Shown one piece after another: positions 40,683-53,127 of a stretch of DNA of 64,000 bases (position 1 is its first letter; each line of letters opens with the position of its first letter). Source of the stretch: Lysinibacillus pakistanensis (GTDB taxonomy: Bacteria > Bacillota > Bacilli > Bacillales_A > Planococcaceae). The translations under genes and the position numbers were made by a program. The notes below the pieces were generated by a model, which was not told where the DNA came from, made no database searches, and saw nothing but the letters and a program-made list of their open reading frames with translations. Where the stretch lies: contig BBDJ01000013.1 in NCBI GenBank assembly GCA_001312325.1, positions 1 through 64,000 on the forward strand, in the 5' to 3' direction.

Positions 40683-42953
40683 TTAAACAACAGGCTCATC
40701 AGTTCCCCATTGTTTTTTCTCTTTTTTGTGAATTTGACCATCTGATTTTTTCATTTCACGAATTTTTAATGAATACCAGATTTGTGCAGCAATACAGATA
40801 GATGAATACATACCTGTTATTAAACCAACTAATAACGCAATTGAGAAGTTTTGAATCGATGGTGCACCTAAAATAAGAAGTGCCACTGTCACGATAATAA
40901 CTGTTAACACTGTGTTAACAGATCGACCCATTGTTTGACGAAGTGATTTGTTAACGATATCCGCTAACACTTCACGGTCTTTAATCGTATCGTATCGATC
41001 CAGGTTTTCACGCATTCGGTCAAATGTAACAATCGTGTCATTAATGGAGTAACCAACAATCGTCAATACCGCCGCTATAAATGTGATATCGACCTCTAAG
41101 CGCATAAAACTAAATACCGCAACAATTAAGAATACGTCATGTAGTAACGAGACAATTGCCCCAACACCCATGCGCCACTCAAAGCGAATCGCTACATAGA
41201 TAATGATACCAAGAGCTGCCAGTGATAAAGCTTTGATTGCGTTAATCACAAGCTCTTTACCAACAGTTGGTGACACTGTACTTACCCCAGGCTCATGACC
41301 ATATTTTTCTCCTGCTTCTTTTTTTGAATTTTAAAATTTCCGCTTGTGATAGGTCATGTTTATAACGAATAACCGCAGAGTTACTTTTTTTCACCTGCCA
41401 AAATAATATCTTCAGATGAGAAGCCGATACTATCTAAGTATTTAGATACTTCTTCTTTTGTTAATGTCTGATCCGCTTCAATTTGGACACGCGTACCACT
41501 TAAGAAATCAATACCAAGGTTTAGACGGAAAATACCAAGAACCACTAAACCAGCTACTAGAATAGCTAATGAGAATGTATAGAATTTCTTACGATTGTGT
41601 ACAAAGTCAAAACGATCAAATTTTGTTGATAAATCTAAAGTACCGATATTTTCATCTAAGCTATGCTGTTTAGATTTTGCAATACCAAACCAAGCTGGAT
41701 TATTGATATATCCACTGTTGACAAGTAAACCTAATAGTACACGAGAACCCCAAACAGCTGTTAAGAAGCTTAGTAAAATACTAATAATTAATGTTGTTGC
41801 AAACCCTTTAACAGAGCTTGTCCCGAATTGGAATAATACAGCAGCTGCTAATAATGTAGTTAGCTGCGCATCGATAATTGCTGATAAAGACTGCTTCGAG
41901 CCAATTTGGAATGCTTGTTTTACTGAATAACCTACACGTAGTTCCTCACGAATACGCTCAGCCGCTAGAATATTGGCATCAACAGCCATACCTATACCAA
42001 GAACAATTGCTGCAATACCTGGAAGTGTTAACACTGCATTAATCCAATCAAATACAACTAATACTAAGAAAGTGAAAATGGCAAGTGTAATAATGGAAAT
42101 TAAGCCAGGTAAACGGTAATAGAATAGCATAAATAAGAAAATTAAAACTACACCCACAATACCTGCGAAAATTGTACTTTTTAAAGCTTGGTCACCAAAT
42201 TGTGCACCAACTGACGTAGAATAGATTTCATCAAGCTTTACTGGAAGTGCCCCAGCCTCTAAAATACCAGCTAAATTTTTCGTTTCTTCAACTGTGAAGT
42301 TACCACTAATCATAACATCTGTTGTATCTAATGTTTGGCTAACTGTTGCTGCAGATGCATAGCGAGGCTTCGCTTTTTGTGATTCAGCTTTATATGAATC
42401 CACACCCTCTTCAAAATCTAGCCATACAACGAGTAAATTTTCACCTGCTGGTTTAGCCGCAATTTTACTTGTTATATCAGCAAATTTTTTTCGCATCCTT
42501 TAACGTTAATGATACGATTGGACGATTTTGCTGGTCAAAGGAATCCTTTGCTCCACCTGGCTTTAGGTCATCACCGTCTAATAGTAAATTGTCATCAACA
42601 TCACGGAAAGTTAAATTTGCAGAAGTAGACAATAATTTACGTGCTGATTCTTGGTCTTCGACACCGGCTAATTGCACACGAATGCGGTTTTTGTCTTCAA
42701 CCTGAATGCTTGGTTCACTTACCCCGATAGCATTTACACGTTTACCAAGAGCTGATGCTGTTGCAGACACTACTTCTGGTGTAATTTCTTGTCCCTTTTT
42801 TAATTCTTTCACCTCATAAAGAACCTCAAACCCGCCCTGTAAGTCAAGGCCTAGCTTAATGTCCTTTAAGACGCCGCCTACAGTCGTACCGATGGTTGCT
42901 ACAAAAATAACCATTAATAGTACGAATGCAACTATACGACTTTTTAGTTTCAT
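40683..42953 (-). CDS. secDF: Fused protein-export membrane protein SecDF
   Basis: About 756 residues; SecD and SecF are one chain, as in Bacillus. It opens MKLKSRIVAFVLLMVIFVAT. LGLDLQGGFEVLYEV is the SecD signature after the first helix. LPGIAAIVLGIGMAVDANIL (SecD) and AAVLTIVGYSINDTIVTFDR (SecF) are the two transmembrane motifs of the RND-type proton path. LGIDFLSGTRVQIEA opens SecF. Breaks at A runs near 42484 and 41385 and in the stretch 41270-41330. It uses the proton gradient to pull proteins out of the translocon. Confidence 0.96.
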
Positions 42954-43183
42954 TTATAAATCCTCCTCGAATAGGTGTAAGGGCATTCCTTACACTACAA
43001 ACAAGTATAATAGCAAGACCTTTTTGAAACGTCTATTCCTCCTTTTCCTGTAGAATAATGTAGCCTGTGCTTCAAAAAGATTGCTCTACTTATTTCAATC
43101 GTTCATAACGCGCAAATTTATCTTTTTAACCGCTACTTTTTTTAAAGCTAGTAGAGGTATGACAGTAAAAATACTTATTTCAA

Positions 43184-43228
43184 TAAAAAAAGCGCAACAC
43201 ACTCATTATGAAACACGTTGCGCTTGGT
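43184..43228 (-). terminator. Terminator downstream of comN
   Basis: AGCGCAACGTG pairs with GTGTTGCGCT on the minus strand, followed by T6. It lies in the secDF-comN gap (42954-43284), where I see nothing else. Confidence 0.8.
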
Positions 43229-43284
43229 GTCAATTCAACACTTTTAGTATTCTTTTATTATTTGACAAAAATTCTACACAGTTC

Positions 43285-43595
43285 TTAAGCTTTAACTGGA
43301 CCAAGCAGCATTTTTAACTCTTCCGCATTCAACTCTGCAAACCAATTATTACTTTGTAAAAATTCTACTTGATTAAAAGATACAATATCCGACGGAGATA
43401 CAGAAAAAATAGTAGCGATAATCTCATGTAATCGTAATTGTTCGATATTTTTTTTGCGCCATTTTTTTCTCTATACAATAGCGCCAAAGTTCTTCTGCTG
43501 TAATCGCATCGTATTGATAATGCTGAAACTCTCCTATCTTACTATCAATTGCCGGACGAATTTTTTTCAAATAGCTGCTCATGCTGCACACTCAT
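43285..43595 (-). CDS. comN: Post-transcriptional regulator ComN
   Basis: About 102 residues. It starts MSVQHEQLFEKIRPAIDSKI at 43595 behind GGAGATG. Middle: DAITAEELWRYCIEKKM. End: FFAELNAEELKMLLGPVKA-like. Runs at 43561-43567 (7 for 6) and near 43448-43455 (8 for 7) hide it from simple frame scanning. The family (YrzD/ComN) is helical; in Bacillus it promotes accumulation of comE mRNA at the septum with DivIVA. Position between spoVB and secDF matches Bacillus. Confidence 0.82.
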
Positions 43596-43688
43596 TTTGA
43601 ATCATCTCCAATCAAAGTTGTATCGTAAGACATGTTTGCATACAAATAGTGTAAATGAATTTTTGCGGCTTGAGAAGGGACGGATGGC

Positions 43689-45214
43689 ATGAGTTCTTTT
43701 GTACGAGGTACACTATTTTTGATGTTTGTGATTTTTTTATCTAAACTTTTTGGCTTCTTTTATAGAATGCAGTTTATGCGTATTGCTGGTGAAGAAGCAG
43801 TCGGTATTTATATGACCGTCTATCCTGCTTTTATTTTCTTTATCTCACTCATTCAACTTGGACTACCTATCGCTGTGGCAAAAATTGTAGCAGAGCTACT
43901 AGCAAAAAAACAAACGCGAAAGCATCTTCGGTGTTATGCGAACGGCTATCCTTTGGTCGTTTATTGGCATGATCATTTTTATGCCGGCTGTTGCACTAGC
44001 AATACCATATATCTCGACTACATTATTACATAATGAACAGACAACCTTTACGCTCTGGATTGCGCTCTTTGCTGTGCCAGTGTCAGTAGGCTCTGGGCTA
44101 TTGCGCGCTTATTTACAGGGTATCGCGAAAATCACACCAACAGCTTGGTCTCAAATGATTGAACAACTTGTACGTATTGGCTTTATCACATTTATGCTGC
44201 CATATGTAGCAAACTATAATAACGCTTCTGTTACAGCAGCCTCTGCCATGGGGATTACGCTTCTAGCTGAAGTCATTGCTTTCTTATATTTGTGGATGCA
44301 TTATATTATCTCAAAGAAAAAAATTATTGACGAGAAAAAAACAAAATCGAGGCATATCCTTCCTCCCCTATGTTACGAGTAGCCCTTCCTTCTGCTGGAA
44401 GCAAGCTATTTGGTTCCTTTACATGGTTTTTAGAGCCGATTATCTTTTTAAAGGCCCTAACAATGGCTGGATTGACCGCCTCCGCAGCAACGATTCTTTA
44501 CGGTGTCATTTCGGGCGTACTAGTGCCACTTTTATTATTTCCGGCTTTTGTATCCACTGCGCTTTCAATCGTCCTTATACCGGCTGTTAGCGATGCTGTA
44601 GCGCGTCAGCATACACCACTTTTACAGGAGCGTATCTCCGTATCATTGCGTTTATCGTCTCTAGTGGGATGTTTTGCTGCCACGTACTTTTTTTGTTCAT
44701 GGTGATGAGCTAGCGATGAAGCTCTTTCATTTACAGGAAAATCGCGGCTATGTGAAAATATTAGCTCCTATTTTTTTATTTTTACTATATTCAAAGTCCA
44801 TTACATTCGATATTACAGGCAATTGGCGAGGCTCGCGCTGCCATGATGAACTCCATTTACGGTGGTCTAGGAAAGCTATTTGTTATGTTCGTACTCGCTT
44901 CTCAGCCAGGTATACAGGAAAAAGGGGCAGTAGTGGCAATTGGATTTGGTGTATTACTTACTTCATTTTTGCATATCGCAACAGTCAGACAACGCAAAAA
45001 TTTACGGGCAGGCTTTAGAATGTTTGTCGTACCTTATAGCTGCTTTATTGCGGTTTGTGTCACTCAGTATTTTTTTAATACCAATCATGTCTTTACCTTT
45101 TATTTTAAGTAGTTGTGTAACTTTATTTTTACTATTTACTTTTTTTAATTTTTTTCAAATCAGCTACGTTTTACGGATATCCGATACCTGCGGAAATTAG
45201 TGAAAAAGGTTTAA
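43689..45214 (+). CDS. spoVB: Stage V sporulation protein B, lipid flippase
   Basis: About 508 residues of the MOP flippase fold, with 12-14 membrane segments. It opens MSSFVRGTLFLMFVIFLSK; RMQFMRIAGEEAVGIYMTVY and GVISGVLVPLLLFPAFVSTA are SpoVB motifs. Breaks at A/T runs near 43908, 44340, 44688, 44773 and 45070. At the end a last run (45145) decides between stop at 45200 and LRKLVKKV ending at 45214; the second is more protein-like. In Bacillus it is needed for the spore cortex. The divergent position relative to comN is conserved. Confidence 0.9.
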
Positions 45215-45849
45215 GACTCTTTCAGTTGAATATGAAGCCGATTCTCTTCCCAAATACAAAAAAACACAGTTTTACTATCAGTAATATTATTCTTAGTTAA
45301 CTCAGACATTAACCATTCAGCATCCTTATGCAAAAGTTTCAAATGTCTTTCTTGAATATCACCGTCGATAATAAGTGGGTATACAAATGCTTTTTCATCT
45401 TTTTCATAAACAGAAAGATTGCCAGAGGGCTCCAAATAAGCATAAGCAACTTCTGTAACAGAGGCAGTACCATTTTCACGTAATTGCTGACATAAATCAT
45501 CTAAATTATAGCGTTGCTTGCGCATTTCTTTTTCTAAAATGACACCATCCTTTATTAGTAAAACGGGGTCACCATCCACTAAATCACGAAATTTTTTTAT
45601 TTTTTTAACGAAAAATAAGCACTGCCTATCTGAATAAAAAAACAACATGATAATTGGCAGAATGGCATTTATTAAAGGCGTTTCAACGTCATCAAGTGCA
45701 AATGCGGCAACCTCTGCTATTAAAATAGATACCACTAAATCGATGACGGATAATTCACCAACTTCACGTTTGCCCATTAAACGGAATATAATCAAAATAA
45801 ACACATAGATAAAGCATGTTCTAAAAATAATAATTAAATATTCTTCCAT
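45211..45849 (-). CDS. yrbG: DUF421 membrane protein, YrbG/YetF-like
   Basis: Intact, 212 residues. Three N-terminal membrane helices (EEYLIIIFRTCFIYVFILII, then VSILIAEVAAFALDD) precede a soluble DUF421 domain with the signature VDGDPVLLIKDGVI and MRKQRYNLDDLCQQLRENG. In the PDB-known YetF the soluble part forms a small alpha/beta dimer. Function unresolved; it neighbours spoVB as in Bacillus. It overlaps the end of spoVB by a few bases on the other strand. Confidence 0.88.
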   Translation of the reverse strand: MEEYLIIIFRTCFIYVFILIIFRLMGKREVGELSVIDLVVSILIAEVAAFALDDVETPLINAILPIIMLFFYSDRQCLFFVKKIKKFRDLVDGDPVLLIKDGVILEKEMRKQRYNLDDLCQQLRENGTASVTEVAYAYLEPSGNLSVYEKDEKAFVYPLIIDGDIQERHLKLLHKDAEWLMSELTKNNITDSKTVFFCIWEENRLHIQLKES

Positions 45850-45922
45850 ACAGTCACCCCCATACTAACAAGGTGACCGTGTAGGTTGCATTTTATACAG
45901 TGATATGGGGATTAAAGTATAG

Positions 45923-45957
45923 AAGGCGTTGTCCAAATTTTTGTTGGACAACGCCTT
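45923..45957 (-). terminator. Terminator downstream of yajC
   Basis: AAGGCGTTGTCCAA (45923-45936) and TTGGACAACGCCTT (45944-45957) form a perfect 14-bp stem with a 7-base loop, 15 bases past the yajC stop. Confidence 0.9.
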
Positions 45958-45972
45958 TAAATCGAAGTTTAG

Positions 45973-46236
45973 TCATTTTTCATTTACAACACGTCCAATT
46001 GCTTGACGGTCAAATTTTACGCGTACATTGTCTGAGATTTTCAATGTTACTGCTGTATCCTCAATCGAATCTATCTCACCATGTAAGCCACCAATTGTAA
46101 TTACTTTATCTCCACGTTGCAAATTGCTCTGCATATTTTGTGTTTCCTGCTGTCTCTTTTTAGCAGGGCGGATTAAGATAAACCACATTGCAACGAACAT
46201 TAACACTATAGGTATAAATTGTACATACGAATTCAT
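45973..46236 (-). CDS. yajC: Preprotein translocase subunit YajC
   Basis: Intact, 87 residues. One N-terminal membrane helix (FIPIVLMFVAMWFILIRPAK) and a cytoplasmic domain with GDKVITIGGLHGEIDSIED and NVRVKFDRQAIGRVV. It associates with SecDF. tgt lies upstream on the same strand. Confidence 0.95.
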   Translation of the reverse strand: MNSYVQFIPIVLMFVAMWFILIRPAKKRQQETQNMQSNLQRGDKVITIGGLHGEIDSIEDTAVTLKISDNVRVKFDRQAIGRVVNEK

Positions 46237-46408
46237 AATTCTTGCCCCCTTTCCATTATCACTTTTTTTTAGTATAGACTATTCCACCCTTAAAAAGCGA
46301 TGGACAAGCCCAAAAATTTTCTATATTACTAATAGTTTTTCTATAATAGACAATATTTTGCTAGAAATATTCACATTTCACACATGTTCATAATTTTTTT
46401 ACTAAATA

Positions 46409-47611
<1,203 letters not shown>

Positions 47612-48653
47612 TTATCTCTTTGGACGAATAAACATAGCATCACCAAAGCTAAAGAAACGATATTTTTCCGCTACAGCTTGATGATAGGCACTTAAAATTG
47701 TTTCTCTTGTTGCAAGCGTACTAACAAGCATGACAAGGGTAGATTTCGGTAAATGAAAGTTTGTGATTAAGCCATCTACACTGAAAATTCATAACCTGGG
47801 TAAATAAAAATAGATGTCCAGCCTTGTTCTGCTCGCACTTCCCCATTATATTTTGAGCCAATAGTTTCTAATGTTCGTGTAGAAGTTGTCCCAACTGCAA
47901 TCACTTTACCACCATTACGTTTTATGCGATTAATCGTTGAAGCGGCTTCTTCTGTAACACTATAAAATTCAGCATGCATTTCGTGATTTTCAATGGAATC
48001 TACACTGACAGGTCGAAATGTTCCTAGTCCAACATGTAACGTGATAAAGACAACCTCTACACCTTTTGCCTTCACTTGTTCTAGTAAGCCTTCAGTAAAA
48101 TGCAGACCTGCCGTTGGAGCCGCTGCTGAACCGCGTTCTTTGGCATAGACGGTTTGGTATCGGTCCTTATCCTCTAATTTTTCACGAATATATGGAGGTA
48201 AGGGCATCTCACCAAGCTGCTCTAAAATCTCATAAAAAAAATCCCATTATAGCTAAATTCAAATGTACGTCCACCGTGATCAAGCTCTCCTGTACAAGTG
48301 GCTGTTAGTAAGCCAGCTCCAAATGAGACAACTGTACCGACTTTTACACGCTTTGCAGGCTTCACAAGTGTTTCCCATTCATCAGTACCAGCCATTTGCT
48401 TTAATAACAGAACTTCTATATGGGCACCTGTTTCCTCTTTTACACCCATTAAACGCGCTGGCAGTACCCTTGTGTCATTTAACACAAGGCAATCCCCAGC
48501 ATGTAACTCATCTAAAATATGAGCAAAATGATGATGCTCCACTTCATTTGAACCAGGCGTTACAACCATTAATCGGCTAGCTGTTCGATCGACAAGTGGC
48601 GTCTGGGCTATAAGCTCCTCTGGTAATTCAAAATCAAAATCTTCTACACGCAT
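47612..48653 (-). CDS. queA: S-adenosylmethionine:tRNA ribosyltransferase-isomerase
   Basis: About 346 residues. It opens [40 protein letters not shown] and [20 protein letters not shown] are QueA signatures, and [19 protein letters not shown] the C-terminal one. Breaks at an 8-A run near 48233-48240 and at a missing base near 47778. The end RPKR lies at 47612. It turns preQ1-tRNA into epoxyqueuosine, the step after tgt. Confidence 0.95.
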
Positions 48654-48671
48654 GAAAAAAACTTCCTTCTT

Positions 48672-49675
48672 CTATGTTTGTTGGGGATAATCATATCCAA
48701 AATGTTCGTAGGCTAGATGACTAGCGACTCTTCCACGTGGTGTACGCTGGATAAAGCCAATTTGCATTAAATACGGCTCATAGACATCCTCTATTGTAAC
48801 CCGCTCCTCACCAATAGATGCAGCTAGGGTATCTAAGCCTACAGGACCACCCTGAAAGCGCTCAATCATATTGGTCACTAATTTATGGTCAATATGATCA
48901 AGCCCTCTAGGATCGACTTGTAATAACTCAAGTGCTTGCTTTGCAAGATTCTCTGTTATCATACCATCTCCAAGCACCTGTGCATAATCTCGCACTCGTT
49001 TCAATAGGCGATTAGCTATACGAGGTGTACCGCGAGAACGCCTCGCCATTTCCATTGCTGCTATTTGCTCCATTTCTACCTCAAATAAATGTGCACTTCG
49101 AGCAACAATTTCAGCAAGGGAACTATCGTCATAGTACTCTAAGCGTAATAACACACCAAAACGATCCCTTAAAGGGCTGATAATGCGCCAGCTCTTGTTG
49201 TAGCACCTACAAGGGTAAATGGAGGTAAATCAAGGCGTACAGAACGTGCTTCAGGACCTTTTCCAACCACAATATCTAAACAGAAGTCCTCCATTGCTGG
49301 ATATAACACTTCTTCAATGGCACGAGGTAGTCGATGAATCTCATCAATGAATAAGACGTCCCCAGGCTCTAGTGAACTTAAAATCGCTGCTAAATCCCCC
49401 GGACGCTCAATCGCAGGGCCACTTGTCATGCGCACATTGACATTCATCTCATTGGCAATAACAGCAGCTAATGTCGTTTTCCCAAGTCCTGGTGGTCCAT
49501 ATAACAGCACATGATCCAAACTTTCCTGACGAAGCTTTGCTGCTTCAATGAAAATTTGTAAATTCTCTTTTACTTTATGCTGTCCAATATATTGAGCCAA
49601 TCGCTGGGGCCTTAAAGATAATTCAAATTGCTCATCATAGCTGCCTGCCTCACTAGCCATCATACGTTCAGACAT
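48672..49675 (-). CDS. ruvB: Holliday junction ATP-dependent helicase RuvB
   Basis: About 334 residues. Walker A is [14 protein letters not shown], Walker [12 protein letters not shown], sensor 1 [11 protein letters not shown], and the arginine-finger region ALSAPLRDRFG contains a missing C near 49176 (CCC for CCCC) that breaks the frame. The C-terminal winged helix has [18 protein letters not shown]. It drives branch migration with RuvA. It lies 18 bases after ruvA. Confidence 0.96.
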
Positions 49676-49693
49676 GTACTTTTCCCCCTCTCA

Positions 49694-50314
49694 CTATTTC
49701 AACTTAAGTAGCAATTGTAACGCTTGTTTCATAAAGGCATCTGTCGTTTGAAGTTTTTCATTTTCCTCAAGCTGCGGACGCACCTTTTCTAGCTCCTTTT
49801 CAGAATAACCAAGTGCCATTAAAGCAAGAATGGCTTCCTCTAACTCATGTTTGAACGGATTCACACCGAACAGTGGTAACTCATCCTCAGTACTTGGCAA
49901 TTCAATTGTATCCAATAAGGTTCCCAGCTTGCCTTTTAAATCTAAAATCATCTGGCGTGCTGTTTTTTTCCCTACACCAGGGAATTTTACTAAAAATGTT
50001 TCATCTTCTCGTTCAATTGCGCTAATTACTTGCTGCGGGTTTCCTGTAGCTAGAATAGCCAATGCCCCCTTTGGCCCTATTCCTGAAACTAAAATGAGTT
50101 TACGAAATAATTCTCGTTGGTCCAAATTAGGAAATCCATATAATACTTGTGCATCTTCACGTACGTGTAAGTGTACAAAAATTTGTTGTTCAAGTGCAGA
50201 TGTTCTAAATGCAAATGGATTTGGTGTGTTTAGCTGCCAGCCAATTCCTTGCTGCTCGAGCACAATATACTCAGGGGTAATACGTGTTATTTGTCCTTTT
50301 AAATAATCATACAT
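49694..50314 (-). CDS. ruvA: Holliday junction branch-migration protein RuvA
   Basis: Intact, 206 residues. The OB fold (MYDYLKGQITRITPEYIVLE), two helix-hairpin-helix motifs (LVSGIGPKGALAIL and FPGVGKKTARQMI) and a C-terminal domain III (EAILALMALGYSEKELEKV) that contacts RuvB are present in order. Confidence 0.97.
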   Translation of the reverse strand: MYDYLKGQITRITPEYIVLEQQGIGWQLNTPNPFAFRTSALEQQIFVHLHVREDAQVLYGFPNLDQRELFRKLILVSGIGPKGALAILATGNPQQVISAIEREDETFLVKFPGVGKKTARQMILDLKGKLGTLLDTIELPSTEDELPLFGVNPFKHELEEAILALMALGYSEKELEKVRPQLEENEKLQTTDAFMKQALQLLLKLK

Positions 50315-50405
50315 CTATAATCCCTCACAATCATCGTCTTCGATTATAGCATATAGCGAACGAATGCTCGACTATAAGAAATAGTATAGTAGTTACATCC
50401 ACACA

Positions 50406-50434
50406 AAAATGACCGCCAAAAGACGGTCATTTTT
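50406..50434 (-). terminator. Terminator of the safA-kinase unit
   Basis: ATGACCG and CGGTCAT form the stem, flanked by A6/T6; it overlaps the stop of the kinase-like gene. Confidence 0.75.
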
Positions 50435-51294
50435 TCATCATTCTATCAATATCGTACCATAATTTTGGCCAGTATGTGAGGGCACGTTTAGTAAACGGTA
50501 CTAAATAATCTAAAAATACTAGTTGCTGATCTAATGGTAAATCTACTGCAAAAAGCCATTCACGTAATAGCTCATTAGGATATTTTAAACGATGTAACTT
50601 TCTTTTATCTAATCGCTTCAGCTCTGGTAACTCTGAAAATATTTTAGTAAGGTCATAATCTACTGCTGGCAATACACGATGTAGCCATAAAATATATTCA
50701 TCATCTGCTTCTCCTAGATGTGCCAAATCAAAATCAATTAACTTTAGTTCACCATTAGAGCACCGTAAAAAAAATTATGATGGACAACATCTCCATGTAA
50801 AAGTGTAATATCTTTTTCGGGAACGTTCTCCATAGAGATTAACTGTAAGGATTTATCACTATAGTGTAAAATCTGATCGATTTCTTCTTTTGTTAAAAAA
50901 GCGCGAAATTCATTGCGTCTGCTTTTAAAACGTAGATGACGCATTTGCCATTTAAGAAGCTGTGAATAGTTGTGCAAGCCTGGTACTTTTTGCCAAGCTA
51001 TTTTTTTTGAGTATCATGTAAAGCAAATAAGAGCTTAAGAGATTCTATTCTGTCCTTTTTATAAGTAAAATTAGCACTATGACTACCCTCTTGCCACACC
51101 TGCACAATTAAATGCTCGTCATCACTATTCACTATAGGTAAAACTAATGAAGGTTCGAGCCGTCCAAGCTGTCGATGAATTGCCTTTACCTTCTCTGCTA
51201 TTTCTAATTGCTTTGCACGCTTGACAAAATAGTTTTTGGAACGATATTTATATTTCCAAATATTAGGTTTCAATTCTTCGATAATGTATGCTTT
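50427..51294 (-). CDS. CotS/APH-family kinase-like protein, probably spore-coat linked
   Basis: About 285 residues in three frame pieces (A/T runs near 51000 and 50765). KYKYRSKNYFVKRAKQLEI resembles the N-lobe. ITLLHGDVVHHNFF is the catalytic HGD...N loop and GELKLIDFDLAHLG the metal-binding DFD, so the phosphotransferase site looks complete. The start is not clear: an in-frame TTG at 51271-51273 is possible, or translation may begin inside the end of safA. In Bacillus such proteins (CotS, CotI, YutH) are coat components, and the neighbour is a SafA-like coat organiser. The coat role is inferred. Confidence 0.7.
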
Positions 51295-51295
51295 T

Positions 51296-52403
51296 TCACC
51301 ATCGATAAGGCGTCATCCCGCCTGGGAATAAGTGCGGTGACACCCATGGCTCACATGACGGACACGGCGGTGGGCAGGCCGATGGACATGGTGGCGGTGG
51401 TGGGCATGGCGGTGGGCAGTGACATGGGTCCATTTGCCAATTTGGCATCATTGGCTGAGTATTGCAACCACAGGACTGCCCCATATTCATCTCTGGCATA
51501 GGCTGGAATTGAGGCTGCGTAAATGTTTCAGGTTTTTGGAAGAATGGCGATGTGCTTGACTCTAAGAAATTCTCCATTCCGGCTACATGATTACCCTTCA
51601 TTTCACAGGATGTTGGTTGCTGTGGCATTGTATAGGCTTCTACTTGTGGTTCCATTGGCATCTGCATTGGCATTGGCATTTGCATAGGCATCTGCATCGG
51701 CATTTGCATTGGCCACCACATATGATGGTGAACTGGCTGATGGCAGCTAGAACAATGTGGTACTGCAGGCATTGGCGGTGGCATGATAAAAATCGGTTGT
51801 GGTAATGGTGGTTGTGGTGCTGGTTGTACAATAGGCGGTGGTTGAATTTGTACTGGTGGTGGAGCAACGTTTTGTGTTTGCTCTACCTGTGGCATAACTA
51901 CTTGCTGGTTCCAGCTTAGCTCTACAGGCTGTGGTACAAACATTGGCTGCTGTGGCATCGGCATTGGCATTGGATAAGGAATTGGTATCATCTGTGGCTC
52001 TGGCATTGGTGGTGGTGGCACAACAACAGGTGGTGGCATTGGCCTTTGTACCTCTTTTTTTATACTTTCTTTAACTGGCTTTGTAGGTGATTCTTTGTGC
52101 ATTTTTGTTTCCTTTTGCCCTTCTTTATGTGATTCCCAATTCGTTTCTCTATGTCCCTCTTTATTCCCTTCTCGATGTGTTCCCCAGTTTGTTTCCCTAT
52201 GCCCCTCTCTGTTTCCATCTCGATGTCCTTCTCTATGCGGATCTTTGTTTATTTTTTTCAGGCAAAATAATTTCCATGCCCGGAACAATATAATCTGGAT
52301 TGGCAAGGTGGGCATTCAGTCTCTTTAAATCTTCAAACGAAACGCCGTATTCTTTGGCAATCTTCCACAACGTATCTCCCTTTTGAACAATATGAATACG
52401 CAA
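51296..52403 (-). CDS. safA: SafA-like spore coat assembly protein: LysM domain plus Met/Pro-rich tail
   Basis: About 368 residues. The TTG at 52403 behind GGGAGG starts the protein; RIHIVQKGDTLWKIAKEYGV then aligns with Bacillus SafA from its second residue. The LysM domain covers residues 1-50 (ANPDYIVPGMEIILPEK). After a T-run break near 52253 come acidic-basic repeats of HREG, NREG and HRETNW type, then a long stretch of PMPMP and QMPMQMPM, VPPPP and CPPPCPP runs with Cys and His. SafA localises to the cortex-coat interface and recruits inner-coat proteins through LysM. Confidence 0.85.
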
Positions 52404-52546
52404 TGTTTTCCTCCCTTCCTCTCTACGTATCATATGTTCAATGTTTCATTTGGATACAAAAAAATTCACGCATGTTAGAAATGCTTCATGGTACACTAGG
52501 CTTTAAGGAAAACTGCTTCCTTTATTACAGGCAGAGGTGATCTCTT

Positions 52547-53084
52547 ATGAAAAAAAATGTTAGGTGAGGAACGCAGACTGCATCTTCTAGCACAATTAAA
52601 AAAATAGTACAACACCTATAACAGGCACAGATCTAGCTAAATTCGCCAATGTATCAAGACAAGTCATTGTCAACGATATGACATTATTAAAGGCTAGAAA
52701 TGAGCCTATTATTGCAACTAGTCAAGGCTATCTCTATATGCACCAGGAGCACTTACAGCACACAGTAGAACGGACAATCCCTTGTTTCCATACATCACAG
52801 GATGCTGAAGATGAGCTGTTGACCATAGTTGACTGCGGTGGAACAGTGAAAAATGTTATCGTGGAACATCCAATTTATGGTGAAATTACTGCATCTCTCA
52901 TGGTATCTAATCGGCATGAGGTTAAAAAAATTTATTGAACGCGTTAATGAAACACAAGCAAGCTACCTATCCGAGCTCACTGGAGGCACACATCTACATG
53001 TCATTTCTGCACCTTCAACTGAAATATTAAATTTGATTGAGCGTACATTAGAAAAAAAAGGGCTATTTAATTGCCGATCAATAG
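52547..53084 (+). CDS. niaR: NiaR-family repressor of NAD biosynthesis (YrxA)
   Basis: About 178 residues. It starts MKKMLGEERRLHLLAQLK, needing one A fewer at 52549-52556 and near 52598-52604. The HTH_11 helix reads TGTDLAKFANVSRQVIVNDM. The metal and nicotinate 3H domain keeps three spaced His: IVEHPIYGEI, VSNRHEV and GGTHLHVISAPS. The end is 53084 if an A run near 53053 is 7. In Bacillus it represses nadBCA and nifS nearby and responds to nicotinic acid. Those nad genes are not in this window. Confidence 0.88.
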
Positions 53085-53092
53085 TATTTTCT

Positions 53093-53127
53093 TAGCTGCT
53101 AGTCTTCTCTAAAAAATCTAGCAGCTA
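53093..53127. terminator. Bidirectional terminator at the niaR end
   Basis: TAGCTGCTAG (53093-53102) and CTAGCAGCTA (53118-53127) form a perfect 10-bp stem with a 15-base A/T-rich loop between two convergent genes. Confidence 0.75.

Noticed and set aside
51640..51867. Minus-strand His/Cys-rich 75-codon frame
   Set aside because: It is a shifted frame of the Met/Pro-rich safA tail and has no start signal of its own.
52087..52328. Plus-strand repetitive open frames with Ser-Leu-Cys-Pro repeats
   Set aside because: They are the complement of the HREG/NREG repeats of the SafA-like gene and change frame freely, as expected for shadows of a repeat.
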